Notes: generated by a model from the letters alone, not told the origin. Positions 1-6,361 are shown, counted from the first letter of the stretch. The stretch: DNA of 6,584 nucleotides from Prevotellaceae bacterium (GCA_031278135.1 JAITKY010000032.1:1-6584), one strand, 5' to 3'. Numbers and translations are program-made.

Positions 1-418
1 CTAATAACGCCAAAATAACCTATTTCGTAGCAACTAATTTTTTACGCGCATAAATCTGTAATTGTCTTATTGTAAACTACATATATTTTTTATTTTTTTC
101 TTCAAAAATTTTTGCTTACCTCTGCCCGACATTTTAGTGTTCGTTGAAAATTAAAATGTTACACCATTGGGGTAACTAATTTGTTAAAAAGCGTGCTGTA
201 AGTAGCTATTTAACAAGCACATAGCGTACCAAAATCCGTTTGAGCATAATAAGAAAACAAAGACGGTAACCAGAAAGCAAAAAATGGTGCATGCCGGACG
301 TAATTCACTCTCGGCATTACGTCCGGCATAAAGTTTTGTTTTGATTTATTATCTGTTATCTATGTAATAATTTGTTGTCAATTTTGAGACAGACATATAA
401 TAATAACTATCTTTCGTG
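1..418. other. Intergenic region without a recognisable gene
   Basis: No open reading frame with coding character was found on either strand. The stretch is A/T-rich with several short A and T runs. It contains a perfect 14-base-pair hairpin at 291-329 (separate entry) and an 8-base inverted repeat, 181-188 with 209-216. No convincing TAnnTTTG promoter was seen. It separates the phosphodiesterase gene from whatever lies left of the window. Confidence 0.6.
291..329 (-). terminator. Strong hairpin, probable terminator after the phosphodiesterase gene
   Basis: Arms 291-304 and 316-329 are perfect reverse complements (14 pairs, half of them G-C), with an 11-base loop. Read on the minus strand, the hairpin lies 89 bases past the stop codon of the phosphodiesterase gene. 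It is followed after six bases by a run of six T. On the plus strand it is followed by the T-rich stretch AAAGTTTTGTTTTG, so it could stop transcription from both sides. The loop is longer and the T run further away than in a textbook intrinsic terminator. It could instead be an unrelated inverted repeat. Confidence 0.55.
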
Positions 419-1195
419 TTAATTTGCAGATAATTTTGAAGACACGAAAATCAGTGCGTCGTTAGGGATGTCTGTTGTGATGAAATCTGCTCCAGCATCT
501 ATCATTTCGCGCATCAACGTCAAATCGTTCACTGTCCACACATTGATAGCAAGTCCCAATGCTTTAGCCTGTTTGAACCATTCGGGATGTTTGCGCATTA
601 CGTTGTAATTGTAATCCAGTCCGGCGAAACCCAGATTTTTCAGTTCTTTAGGCGACAGATCGCCGCTGAGATAATACACTGCAGCATCGGGTACAAGTCG
701 GATCAGTTCTTTTCCGGCATCTAAACCGAAGGTTATAAACTCCGTACGGTGCATCAATTTCTTTTCTCTCACCATCTCGACTGACAAACGCACTGCTTCT
801 CGGGTACGTTCTGGCGTATCGGATGGTTTAAGTTCGAAAATCAGACGGATATCCGTATGTTTGGCGGCTTCGAGATATTCGCGCAAAGTCGGGATTTTTT
901 CCCCGTTGGTAAGCGTGGAATCTTTGAGAACGGAATATGGCGACCTGTTAATGTTTATGCCTTTGATTGATCCGTCATGATTCACGACAAGCACGTTATC
1001 TACTGTCATTTGCACATCGAACTCGGAGCCATATACCCGAATCCGGTTAGCTCCTTCAAGTGCCGCAATCGAATTTTGTGCCGAACCGCGTGATTGCCAA
1101 TAACCGCGGTGAGCAATAATCTGCACCTTGTCTTGCGCTGTCAAAGACAACAAGTTCAGCATATGGCAGGTCATAATCAATAAAAACTTTTTCAT
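419..1195 (-). CDS. Exported glycerophosphodiester phosphodiesterase
   Basis: This 258-residue enzyme of the GDPD family most likely hydrolyses glycerophosphodiesters from phospholipid breakdown to glycerol-3-phosphate and an alcohol, outside the cytoplasmic membrane. A signal peptide is visible: basic Lys-Lys after Met1, a hydrophobic stretch to about residue 19, and likely cleavage after Ala20 (LTA/Q). The catalytic core follows family order: AHRG at 28-31 with His29 and Arg30, the metal ligands Glu58 and Asp60 in EFD, His73 in NHD, Glu121 and Lys123 in ELK, Trp220 in NVWTVN, and the closing TTDIP at 240-244. Length fits a single-domain family member, so it looks intact. It sits alone, with its own promoter motif upstream and a hairpin downstream. 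Exact substrate is not visible. The catalytic set makes the family call firm; export is inferred from the N-terminus. Confidence 0.9.
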   Translation of the reverse strand: MKKFLLIMTCHMLNLLSLTAQDKVQIIAHRGYWQSRGSAQNSIAALEGANRIRVYGSEFDVQMTVDNVLVVNHDGSIKGININRSPYSVLKDSTLTNGEKIPTLREYLEAAKHTDIRLIFELKPSDTPERTREAVRLSVEMVREKKLMHRTEFITFGLDAGKELIRLVPDAAVYYLSGDLSPKELKNLGFAGLDYNYNVMRKHPEWFKQAKALGLAINVWTVNDLTLMREMIDAGADFITTDIPNDALIFVSSKLSAN

Positions 1196-1223
1196 AATAC
1201 GTATTTTTAATCAAAATCAAGTG

Positions 1224-1231
1224 CAAAAGTA
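1224..1231 (-). promoter_or_regulatory. Candidate -7 box for the phosphodiesterase gene
   Basis: Read on the minus strand this is TACTTTTG, followed by CAC, which matches the Bacteroidota -7 consensus TAnnTTTG. It would start transcription about 20 bases before the ATG at 1195. No TTTG -33 box lies at the usual 19-21 base spacing; the nearest TTG (1244-1246) is too close. Support therefore rests on the -7 motif and its position. Confidence 0.5.
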
Positions 1232-1462
1232 ATATTTTTTTTGCAATTTATGTCTTTGTGGGATAACAGGGATACGAAATGAAATTTATAATTCATAATA
1301 ACGCTTTTCGCAACCCGGTATGTTTCAATGTAATTACAATCATCTCGTTGACCGTCGCAAACACGGGTTAATGTTCGAATATTGCAGGCAATACAGTCAA
1401 ATTGGTGCAAATTCCAGCAAAAGAATATAAACCAAAGTAAAAAAAATCGTTTTTAAAGATCG

Positions 1463-1488
1463 AAAATTGATTCTTGATTCTCAATTTT
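1463..1488 (-). terminator. Weak terminator-like hairpin after the RNA ligase gene
   Basis: AAAATTGA (1463-1470) and TCAATTTT (1481-1488) form an 8-pair stem with a 10-base loop, starting eight bases past the ligase stop codon. On the minus strand a run of eight T follows about 16 bases later. The stem is almost wholly A-T, so termination would be weak. In this A/T-rich sequence the repeat could be chance. Confidence 0.3.
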
Positions 1489-1496
1489 TGTCTTAT

Positions 1497-2525
1497 TTAT
1501 TTCTGAATATGAAAATATACCTGTTTAATCAAACTTGCAGCCTCCGAGTTAATATGTTTATTCAGAATTTTTTGTTCGCTTTTTTCTAAGGAATGGTATT
1601 CTACATCATGTTCTTTCAAAAAATCTTCGATAATATCTTTGCTGAGCAGTCCGATCAGTTTACCTGTTTCTTTCGGCATCGAAACTGTTCCGATTTTGCT
1701 AACTACGTTGTTCATACGGTTTTCGGTAACATACTCTTCGCTTAGATAATACAATTCTTTTAATTCGTCGCTGTATGAAGTTTCGGCGAACGGGATTGCC
1801 GGTCTTTTTTTTACCGATTTTTTTTCGGCGAAACGGCTGTTTTTACTTTTCAGCAACACACGGGCGCCATTGCGGAAATAAACAGGTTCCGACGGGCGAA
1901 TTACTATGCCTTCGCAGATATTGTCATCGACCGGCGGCAATCCCAACCATCTTGATATATAACTCTGAAAGGCATTCGGATATTGCAGACATTCGTCGAA
2001 TGTTCCTTTAAACAACGTTTCAGCATAAAGAAACTTTTCTGCTTCGAAAAATTCATTTACTTCGTCCACCGCAAGAAAACGACCGGTATCGACAGTGGTG
2101 ATATACAGGTCGAAAGCATAAAATTCGTGGATGGGAGAATAGTACACTCCCTTTTGGATACAAGTGATGCGGGAATCGTTTTTTACTTCCGGATGCGGAT
2201 AATTACCTCCGAACATTTCGCCGAATACCGTTACCGTCAAAACATCGGGATACTTTTCCTTAACACGTGTAAACAGATTGATTACTTTGTCGTTGTAACG
2301 CGCAAGCAATTCTTCGTGACCATAGAAACTTTCGTCGGGTTCGACAAATCCATTTCGTTTACCGGCGCTTACATTATCTCCGTCGGTAGCAAAACAAAAG
2401 TTCGCTCCATGAACTTTTTCTTGTACTATAAATTGCATACTGCCAAAGCCTTCGAGTTTAATTTTATCTACAAACTCTTTATCGAAGACATTTTCAATAG
2501 AATTATATTTTTTAAACGATACCAT
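1497..2525 (-). CDS. RNA ligase, T4 Rnl2 family
   Basis: This 342-residue ATP-dependent RNA ligase should seal 3'-OH/5'-phosphate breaks, in this family typically nicks in double-stranded RNA. The nucleotidyltransferase motifs are all present in order: motif I EKVHGAN with the lysine that would carry AMP at Lys37; AGKRNG at 54-59; motif III FGE at 101-103; FYAFDL at 135-140; motif IV EGIVIRP at 205-211; and motif V LLKSKNSRFAEK at 224-235 with Lys226 and Lys228. The C-terminal domain that marks Rnl2 over other ligases is also kept, including YVTENRMNNVVSKIG (265-279) and GLLSKDII (292-299), both recalled to match phage T4 Rnl2 closely. T4 Rnl2 has about 334 residues, so this copy is full length. 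The first ATG is supported by MVSFKKYNSIEN aligning with the T4 start. It begins 26 bases past tRNA-Glu with no intervening promoter or terminator seen, so it is probably cotranscribed with the tRNA. No clear Shine-Dalgarno is present. No kinase, phosphatase or anticodon nuclease gene lies in the window. Its physiological substrate is unknown. Confidence 0.93.
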   Translation of the reverse strand: MVSFKKYNSIENVFDKEFVDKIKLEGFGSMQFIVQEKVHGANFCFATDGDNVSAGKRNGFVEPDESFYGHEELLARYNDKVINLFTRVKEKYPDVLTVTVFGEMFGGNYPHPEVKNDSRITCIQKGVYYSPIHEFYAFDLYITTVDTGRFLAVDEVNEFFEAEKFLYAETLFKGTFDECLQYPNAFQSYISRWLGLPPVDDNICEGIVIRPSEPVYFRNGARVLLKSKNSRFAEKKSVKKRPAIPFAETSYSDELKELYYLSEEYVTENRMNNVVSKIGTVSMPKETGKLIGLLSKDIIEDFLKEHDVEYHSLEKSEQKILNKHINSEAASLIKQVYFHIQK

Positions 2526-2551
2526 ATTTACAACTCACAATCTCAATTATG

Positions 2552-2623
2552 TAGCCCGTAGGGGAATCGAACCCCCGTTTCAAGATTGAGAATCTTACGT
2601 CCTAACCCCTAGACGAACAGGCC
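2552..2623 (-). tRNA. tRNA-Glu (anticodon CUC)
   Basis: A complete 72-nucleotide cloverleaf folds on the minus strand. The acceptor stem is GGCCUGU with ACGGGCU (a G-U pair at position 1-72 and another at 5-68). The D stem is GUCU/GGAC with loop AGGGGUUA. The anticodon stem UAAGA/UCUUG encloses loop UUCUCAA, giving anticodon CUC, which reads GAG. The variable region is AAAC, and the T arm is GGGGG/CCCCU around UUCGAUU. The discriminator base is A. CCA is not encoded (the genome reads A-C-A), so it must be added after transcription. A strong promoter lies just upstream. The gene for the enzyme that charges this tRNA, gltX, is its upstream neighbour. Confidence 0.95.
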
Positions 2624-2662
2624 ATCATTTTTTTGTTTTTCTGTAAAAAGAAAATCTGAGCG

Positions 2663-2693
2663 CAAAATTAAAACATATTTTGTTCATAACAAA
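2663..2693 (-). promoter_or_regulatory. Bacteroidota promoter for tRNA-Glu (and probably the RNA ligase)
   Basis: On the minus strand the -33 box TTTG (2690-2693) is followed by exactly 19 bases and then the -7 box TAATTTTG (2663-2670). Both boxes and the spacing match the Bacteroidota housekeeping promoter. Transcription would begin near 2657, about 33 bases before the mature tRNA 5' end. It is the best promoter in the window. With no terminator seen after the tRNA, it probably also serves the RNA ligase. Confidence 0.75.
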
Positions 2694-2696
2694 ATA
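2676..2696 (-). terminator. A/T-rich hairpin just after gltX
   Basis: TATTTTGTT (2676-2684) and AACAAAATA (2688-2696) are perfect reverse complements, giving nine pairs around a three-base loop, six bases past the gltX stop codon. Eight of nine pairs are A-T, and downstream on the minus strand comes only a moderately T-rich stretch. It may be a weak end for the gltX transcript. It overlaps the -33 box of the tRNA promoter. Confidence 0.3.
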
Positions 2697-2701
2697 AATT
2701 T

Positions 2702-4141
2702 TTATTTACCGTTTTCCATTCTGTCCAACGAATACTTTAATCTTTTAATTGACAGATTTTTACCGAACAGCACACACATTTCCGAAGCGCCGCCCGGAGT
2801 CGATAAATGACCTGTCAAAGCGACCCGTATTATCCACAAAAGCGCTTTTTTCTTCACGCCCGACTGTTCAGATATTCGGATGTATGTGTTAAACAAAACA
2901 TCGTTGTCCCAATTATCGATTTTTTCCAATTCGTTGATTACGACCGGCAAAATATTTTTTGCTGTTTCTTTGGTCGATTTCGAATCCTTGTGGTCGAACA
3001 GAGATGTGTCGTAGTTTTCGAAATTGTTGATAAAACCAAGCATATCAGGAATATCCGATACGGTCGATACCCTTGTTTGCAACAATTGACTGAGCAGTAC
3101 GATATTGATTTCAGCCGGAATACCGTCATAATATTTCACAGCCGGCAAATGAAAATCCTGTGCCGACAATTCCTTCACATATTGCGAATTAAGCCACCGT
3201 AACTTCACTTCGTCGAAAACGGCGGACGATTTCGATATTCCACCGATTTCGAAACTTTCAATCAATTCGGCTAACGAAAATTTTTCTACCTCATTCTTTG
3301 GATTCCAGCCTAATAGAGCGACATAATTCAGAATTGCTTCGGGTAAAAATCCTTTTTCCAGAAAATCCTCGAAATTAGCGTCTCCATGACGTTTGCTCAA
3401 CTTATGCTGTTTGTCCTTCATTATGTGCGGAAGATGCACGTATTGAGGTATTTCCCAGCCGAATGATTCGTACAGCAAATTGTAGTTGGGCGTACTACTG
3501 ATATATTCCATTCCCCTGAAAACATGCGAGATGCGCATCAAATAGTCGTCAATCACATTCGCAAAATTATACGTCGGGAAACCATCCGATTTTATCAGTA
3601 CATTATCGTGCAATTCTTTGTTTTCGATGGTGATATCGCCGAATACCAAATCCGAAAAAGTCGTTGTTCCGGTTTCGGGAACGTTCTGACGAATAACGTA
3701 AGGAACTCCGGCGGCGACTTTCGATTCGACTTCTTTGTCGCTAAGATGCAGACAATGTTTATCATACTTCCGGTTACCCGAATCGTCCACCAGCGTTTCG
3801 AGGCGGTCTTTCGTACAAAAACAGTGATAAGCATGTTTGCTGGCAATCAGTTTTTTGGCGTATTTGTCGTAAATCGATTTTCTTTCGCTCTGGATATAAG
3901 GACCATATTCACCTCCTACGTCCGGACCTTCGTCGTGCGACAGTCCGGCAAGTTTCAATGTGTTGTAAATCACTGCAACAGCATTATCGACCAGACGTTC
4001 CTGATCTGTGTCTTCGATACGCAAAATGAAACGTCCGTTATGTTTTTTTGCAAACAGATACGCATAAAGCGCTGTCCTTAAATTGCCTATGTGCATAAAT
4101 CCCGTAGGACTTGGCGCAAACCGTGTTCTTATTTCGTTCAT
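2702..4141 (-). CDS. gltX: Glutamate--tRNA ligase
   Basis: This class I synthetase charges tRNA-Glu with glutamate in the cytoplasm using ATP. The start RTRFAPSPTGFMHIGNLRTA carries the HIGH-type motif HIGN at 17-20. ILRIEDTDQER (39-49) is the usual glutamate/ATP site segment. The KMSKS-type loop is KLSKR at 247-251. A zinc site like that of E. coli GluRS is visible as Cys107-x-Cys109 and Cys130-x-His132. The catalytic fold ends near residue 320, followed by the helical anticodon-binding region. At 479 residues it is close to the usual 470 or so and looks intact. The start sits directly on the conserved N-terminus. It lies six bases after purE, last in the greA cluster, with a tRNA-Glu gene immediately downstream. 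Whether it also charges tRNA-Gln cannot be told from the window, since no gat genes are visible. Confidence 0.97.
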   Translation of the reverse strand: MNEIRTRFAPSPTGFMHIGNLRTALYAYLFAKKHNGRFILRIEDTDQERLVDNAVAVIYNTLKLAGLSHDEGPDVGGEYGPYIQSERKSIYDKYAKKLIASKHAYHCFCTKDRLETLVDDSGNRKYDKHCLHLSDKEVESKVAAGVPYVIRQNVPETGTTTFSDLVFGDITIENKELHDNVLIKSDGFPTYNFANVIDDYLMRISHVFRGMEYISSTPNYNLLYESFGWEIPQYVHLPHIMKDKQHKLSKRHGDANFEDFLEKGFLPEAILNYVALLGWNPKNEVEKFSLAELIESFEIGGISKSSAVFDEVKLRWLNSQYVKELSAQDFHLPAVKYYDGIPAEINIVLLSQLLQTRVSTVSDIPDMLGFINNFENYDTSLFDHKDSKSTKETAKNILPVVINELEKIDNWDNDVLFNTYIRISEQSGVKKKALLWIIRVALTGHLSTPGGASEMCVLFGKNLSIKRLKYSLDRMENGK

Positions 4142-4147
4142 ATTATG

Positions 4148-4663
4148 TTATTTGTCAATTTTAAATTCGTATTTCACATTTTTCAGTTCCTCGTTCGCTT
4201 TGAGGACTTTTTGAGCCAAATCGGATTTGAACTGTTTGAATTTGCACATAAGTTCTTCGTTGCCTACTGCAAGAATCTGAACGGCAAGTATTCCGGCATT
4301 ACGTGCGCCGTCGAGCGCTACCGTTGCAACCGGTATTCCAGCAGGCATCTGGAGAATGGAAAGGATTGAATCCCAGCCGTCGATCGAATTTGACGACTTA
4401 ATCGGCACTCCGATAACGGGAATCGGCGTCACAGCGGCGATAACTCCGGGAAGATGCGCTGCTCCTCCAGCTCCGGCAATGACAACTTTCACGCCTCTGC
4501 TTTCCAGATTGTCCGCATATTCAGCCACTTGTAGAGGAACTCTGTGTGCCGACAAAGCGTTGATCTCAAAAGGGACATTCATCTCATTTAAAAATTGAGC
4601 GGCGCCTTCCATTATCTTCAAATCCGAAACGCTACCCATCACTATACTGACTTTTGCTTCCAT
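4148..4663 (-). CDS. purE: N5-carboxyaminoimidazole ribonucleotide mutase
   Basis: PurE moves the carboxyl group of N5-CAIR to give CAIR, a step of purine nucleotide synthesis in the cytoplasm. The 171-residue protein matches the short bacterial class I form (E. coli about 169). The phosphate-binding start VSIVMGSVSD is at 5-14, the SAHR motif at 38-41 carries catalytic His40, and GAGGAAHLPG at 64-73 and the PVIGVP strand at 82-87 complete the nucleotide site. Class I enzymes depend on PurK to make N5-CAIR; no purK is in the window, so it should lie elsewhere. The first 32 bases overlap, in another frame, the end of the upstream DUF2520 gene. This start is kept because it sits just before the conserved beta strand, and the next ATG would remove that strand. 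No Shine-Dalgarno is evident; translational coupling to the upstream gene is likely. Confidence 0.96.
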   Translation of the reverse strand: MEAKVSIVMGSVSDLKIMEGAAQFLNEMNVPFEINALSAHRVPLQVAEYADNLESRGVKVVIAGAGGAAHLPGVIAAVTPIPVIGVPIKSSNSIDGWDSILSILQMPAGIPVATVALDGARNAGILAVQILAVGNEELMCKFKQFKSDLAQKVLKANEELKNVKYEFKIDK

Positions 4664-5456
4664 ATCTATTTACGTTTTTTGTGTTCATAATATACTCGGA
4701 CATAACAGCATACACCTGTTGAAGTCCAAGATTTGTCTGTAAAAATTTCAAATGTTTTTCGACTGTTACTGTGTCGCCGCGCACTGCCGGACCTGTCTGT
4801 ACTTCCTGTGGATTGCCAATTTCAAATGCTTTTTCCACAGTTTTTTCAACGAGCGGTTTAAGATCGCAAGGTTCGATTCCAAATTCCTGGCAAATGTCGA
4901 AAGCGCATGACAACAAACTGTTTACAAAATTACACGAAAAAGCGCCTGCAATATGTAATCCCATACGTTTTGTGGAGTCCAACATTAACACTTTTCCGGA
5001 TATTGTTTCAGCCAACTCTCTCAATTTCAATAAAACATCTTCGGAACTTGCTTCGATGAAAACAGGCACGGACAAAAAATCCGTTATTGGTTTCGCCGCC
5101 GAAAAAGTCTGAAATGGATATAACACTCCGTAATTTGCACAGTACGGTTTAAGTACCTTTATATCAGTGCTTCCCGACGTATGTACGACAACGGAATCTT
5201 TGTCTGCAATTTTGCCGGTCAGGGTTGCGATTTCTTCAATACAGTTATCCCTCACCGACAAAAGGTAGAAGCTGGCGACGCCCAATTCCGATATTGAGCG
5301 TACAGCCTGCGCATCAACGCGTTTGGCAAGCGATGCGGCATGTTCGTACGTCCGCGAATATATCCGCGTAACTTCTACACCCGACTTTTTGAGTGCCGGA
5401 ACTACCGAAGCCGCCAGATTTCCCGCTCCGATAACTGCAAGGGTATTCAATTTCAT
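4632..5456 (-). CDS. Rossmann-fold, DUF2520-domain oxidoreductase
   Basis: The protein combines an N-terminal dinucleotide-binding domain with a C-terminal helical DUF2520 domain, a pair common in Bacteroidota and often labelled a putative NADP (F420-like) oxidoreductase. With the start used here it has 274 residues. Visible features are a beta strand and glycine loop AVIGAGNLA (7-15), HTSGSTD (92-98), GVLYPFQTF (110-118), LHIAGAFSCNF (167-177) and the DUF2520 signature TGPAVRGD (221-228). An upstream in-frame ATG at 5483 would add nine residues but overlap greA. The ATG at 5456 lies 10 bases past greA and places the glycine loop at the usual distance, so I prefer it. The last 14 or so residues look unconserved and run into purE. 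Substrate and pathway are not known. The operon position between greA and purE is no proof of a purine role. Confidence 0.85.
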   Translation of the reverse strand: MKLNTLAVIGAGNLAASVVPALKKSGVEVTRIYSRTYEHAASLAKRVDAQAVRSISELGVASFYLLSVRDNCIEEIATLTGKIADKDSVVVHTSGSTDIKVLKPYCANYGVLYPFQTFSAAKPITDFLSVPVFIEASSEDVLLKLRELAETISGKVLMLDSTKRMGLHIAGAFSCNFVNSLLSCAFDICQEFGIEPCDLKPLVEKTVEKAFEIGNPQEVQTGPAVRGDTVTVEKHLKFLQTNLGLQQVYAVMSEYIMNTKNVNRYGSKSQYSDG

Positions 5457-5466
5457 TCTTAACTGT

Positions 5467-5940
5467 TTAGATGGATATATCAACTATTTCCAACTTCATC
5501 ACTCCGGCGGGAATTTTGACTTCCACAATCTCGCCTTTTTTATGTCCCATCAATGTTTTGGCGATGGGCGTGCCGACAGACAGTTTGTTTTCTTTCAGAT
5601 TGGCTTCGGCTTCGGCAACCAGAGTGTATTCCATGACTGTATTTGTGGCAAGGTTTTTTAACTTCACCTTGCTCAATATCTGCACTTTCGACGAATCAAT
5701 TTTCGATTTGTCGATAATTCTTGCGTTGGCAACTTTGTTTTCGAGTTCCGAAATTCGCATTTCCAACATGCCCTGCGCGTCTTTTGCGGCGTCGTATTCA
5801 GCGTTTTCCGATAAATCGCCTTTATCTCTCGCCTCAGCAATCTGTCGAGAGATTTCTTGCCTCTCGACGTTTTTCAAATGTTCCAACTCTTCACGAAGTT
5901 TCTGAAGTCCTTCTTCCGTAATATATTGAGTCTTAACCAT
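5467..5940 (-). CDS. greA: Transcription elongation factor GreA
   Basis: GreA enters the secondary channel of RNA polymerase and stimulates cleavage of backtracked RNA, freeing stalled complexes. The 157-residue protein (usual length about 158) has the N-terminal coiled coil to about residue 75, with the diagnostic tip DKGDLSENAEYDAAK (39-53). Its acidic residues Asp42 and Glu45 are those expected to hold the catalytic magnesium. The C-terminal FKBP-like domain follows, including VGTPIAKTLMGHKKGE (122-137) and the closing strand LEIVDI. The start ITEEGLQKLREELE is typical. It is first in the greA-DUF2520-purE-gltX cluster, with a candidate promoter about 90 bases upstream. The bases just before the ATG are a TACTTA repeat, not a Shine-Dalgarno. 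Confidence 0.96.
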   Translation of the reverse strand: MVKTQYITEEGLQKLREELEHLKNVERQEISRQIAEARDKGDLSENAEYDAAKDAQGMLEMRISELENKVANARIIDKSKIDSSKVQILSKVKLKNLATNTVMEYTLVAEAEANLKENKLSVGTPIAKTLMGHKKGEIVEVKIPAGVMKLEIVDISI

Positions 5941-6027
5941 AATACTTATACTTATACTTTATCAAGTTTCTAAAACAAAAAAGAATTCTGCACTTTAAAG
6001 CAAAACTCTTATAAATAATATTTTTTG

Positions 6028-6035
6028 CAAATGTA
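6028..6035 (-). promoter_or_regulatory. Candidate -7 box for the greA-gltX cluster
   Basis: The minus strand reads TACATTTG followed by CA, matching TAnnTTTG. Transcription would start near 6022 and give a leader of about 80 bases before greA. No clear TTTG -33 box is present at 19-21 bases; a T-rich GTTTTC lies closer. This is the best promoter match in the 5941-6148 gap. Confidence 0.45.
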
Positions 6036-6148
6036 GTAACTTTTTTTGAAAACGACGCTTTTTTGGAAAATTTTCATAAAAAAATCTTCTTTTTTACTTC
6101 ATAACGAGAAAATATCGGCATGTCATATATGATGATTATACAGTGATT

Positions 6149-6324
6149 TTAATGCCATTCGTCCGCGTTTTTTATTCCCAGACGATCGGAATTGAAAACA
6201 GGATTGTCGATTCCCGATTTTAACTGTTTTTCGAAATCAAAAAACGTTTTCAACGCTGTTTTTTGCAGCAAAATTAAGGCAATCAGGTTTAGCCATGCCA
6301 TGAAACCGACGCCGATGTCTGTCA
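6149..6324 (-). pseudogene. C-terminal remnant of a sodium:alanine symporter, cut by an IS
   Basis: The last 57 or so codons encode TDIGVGFMAWLNLIALILLQ, an Asp-Phe-Glu-Lys-Gln segment, DNPVFN and a GIKNADEW end. From memory this is the usual C-terminus of Bacteroidota amino acid carriers of the AGCS (alanine/glycine:cation symporter) family, with the last membrane helix and a short cytoplasmic tail. The frame stays open leftward to an ATG at 6508, but those first 60 or so codons are the antisense of the transposase gene, so the 119-residue product is a chimera, not a gene. The N-terminal bulk of the symporter should lie beyond the insertion, outside the window. The remnant lacks its own start and most membrane helices, so it cannot transport. 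Confidence 0.8.
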
Positions 6325-6347
6325 TGTCCTGCAATAGGTTTACACTC
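6325..6347 (+). repeat. Probable left terminal inverted repeat of the IS3-family element
   Basis: The stretch runs from TGTCCTGCAATAG to TTTACACTC and lies between the point where symporter similarity ends and the transposase start. The assignment rests on the TG terminus and on resemblance to recalled IS3/IS150 ends. The matching right repeat is not in the window, so its length is approximate. Confidence 0.5.
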
Positions 6348-6361
6348 AAAAGCAAGACAAA

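Larger units (their letters stand above)
1196..1496. other. Gap between RNA ligase and phosphodiesterase genes
   Basis: This 301-base gap holds a promoter motif for the phosphodiesterase (1224-1231) and a weak hairpin after the ligase stop (1463-1488). The middle, about 1260-1430, is less A/T-rich than its flanks and contains a 67-codon minus-strand frame (1207-1410). I do not accept that frame as a gene: its end runs through the promoter and predicted transcript start of the phosphodiesterase, and its cysteine-rich product resembles no family I know. No RNA gene was recognised. Confidence 0.5.

Noticed and set aside
1329..1345. Sequence like the GTTTCAAT end of some CRISPR repeats
   Set aside because: It occurs once, with no repeated spacing and no cas genes.
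1207..1410. 67-codon minus-strand open frame between the ligase and phosphodiesterase genes
   Set aside because: Its 3' end covers the predicted promoter and transcript start of the phosphodiesterase. The product is cysteine-rich and resembles no family I recognise, and no promoter or ribosome site supports it.
1983..2561. Long plus-strand frame of 192 codons
   Set aside because: It lies antisense to the well-supported RNA ligase and runs into the tRNA; its composition is that of a shadow frame.
1476..2594. 10-base inverted match: gattctcaat at 1476-1485 and attgagaatc in the tRNA (2585-2594), flanking the ligase gene
   Set aside because: Considered as integration scars at the tRNA. The copies are inverted rather than direct, and a 10-base match is expected by chance in a window of this size.
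3524..4081. Long plus-strand frame of 185 codons
   Set aside because: It is antisense to conserved gltX sequence and has no family resemblance.
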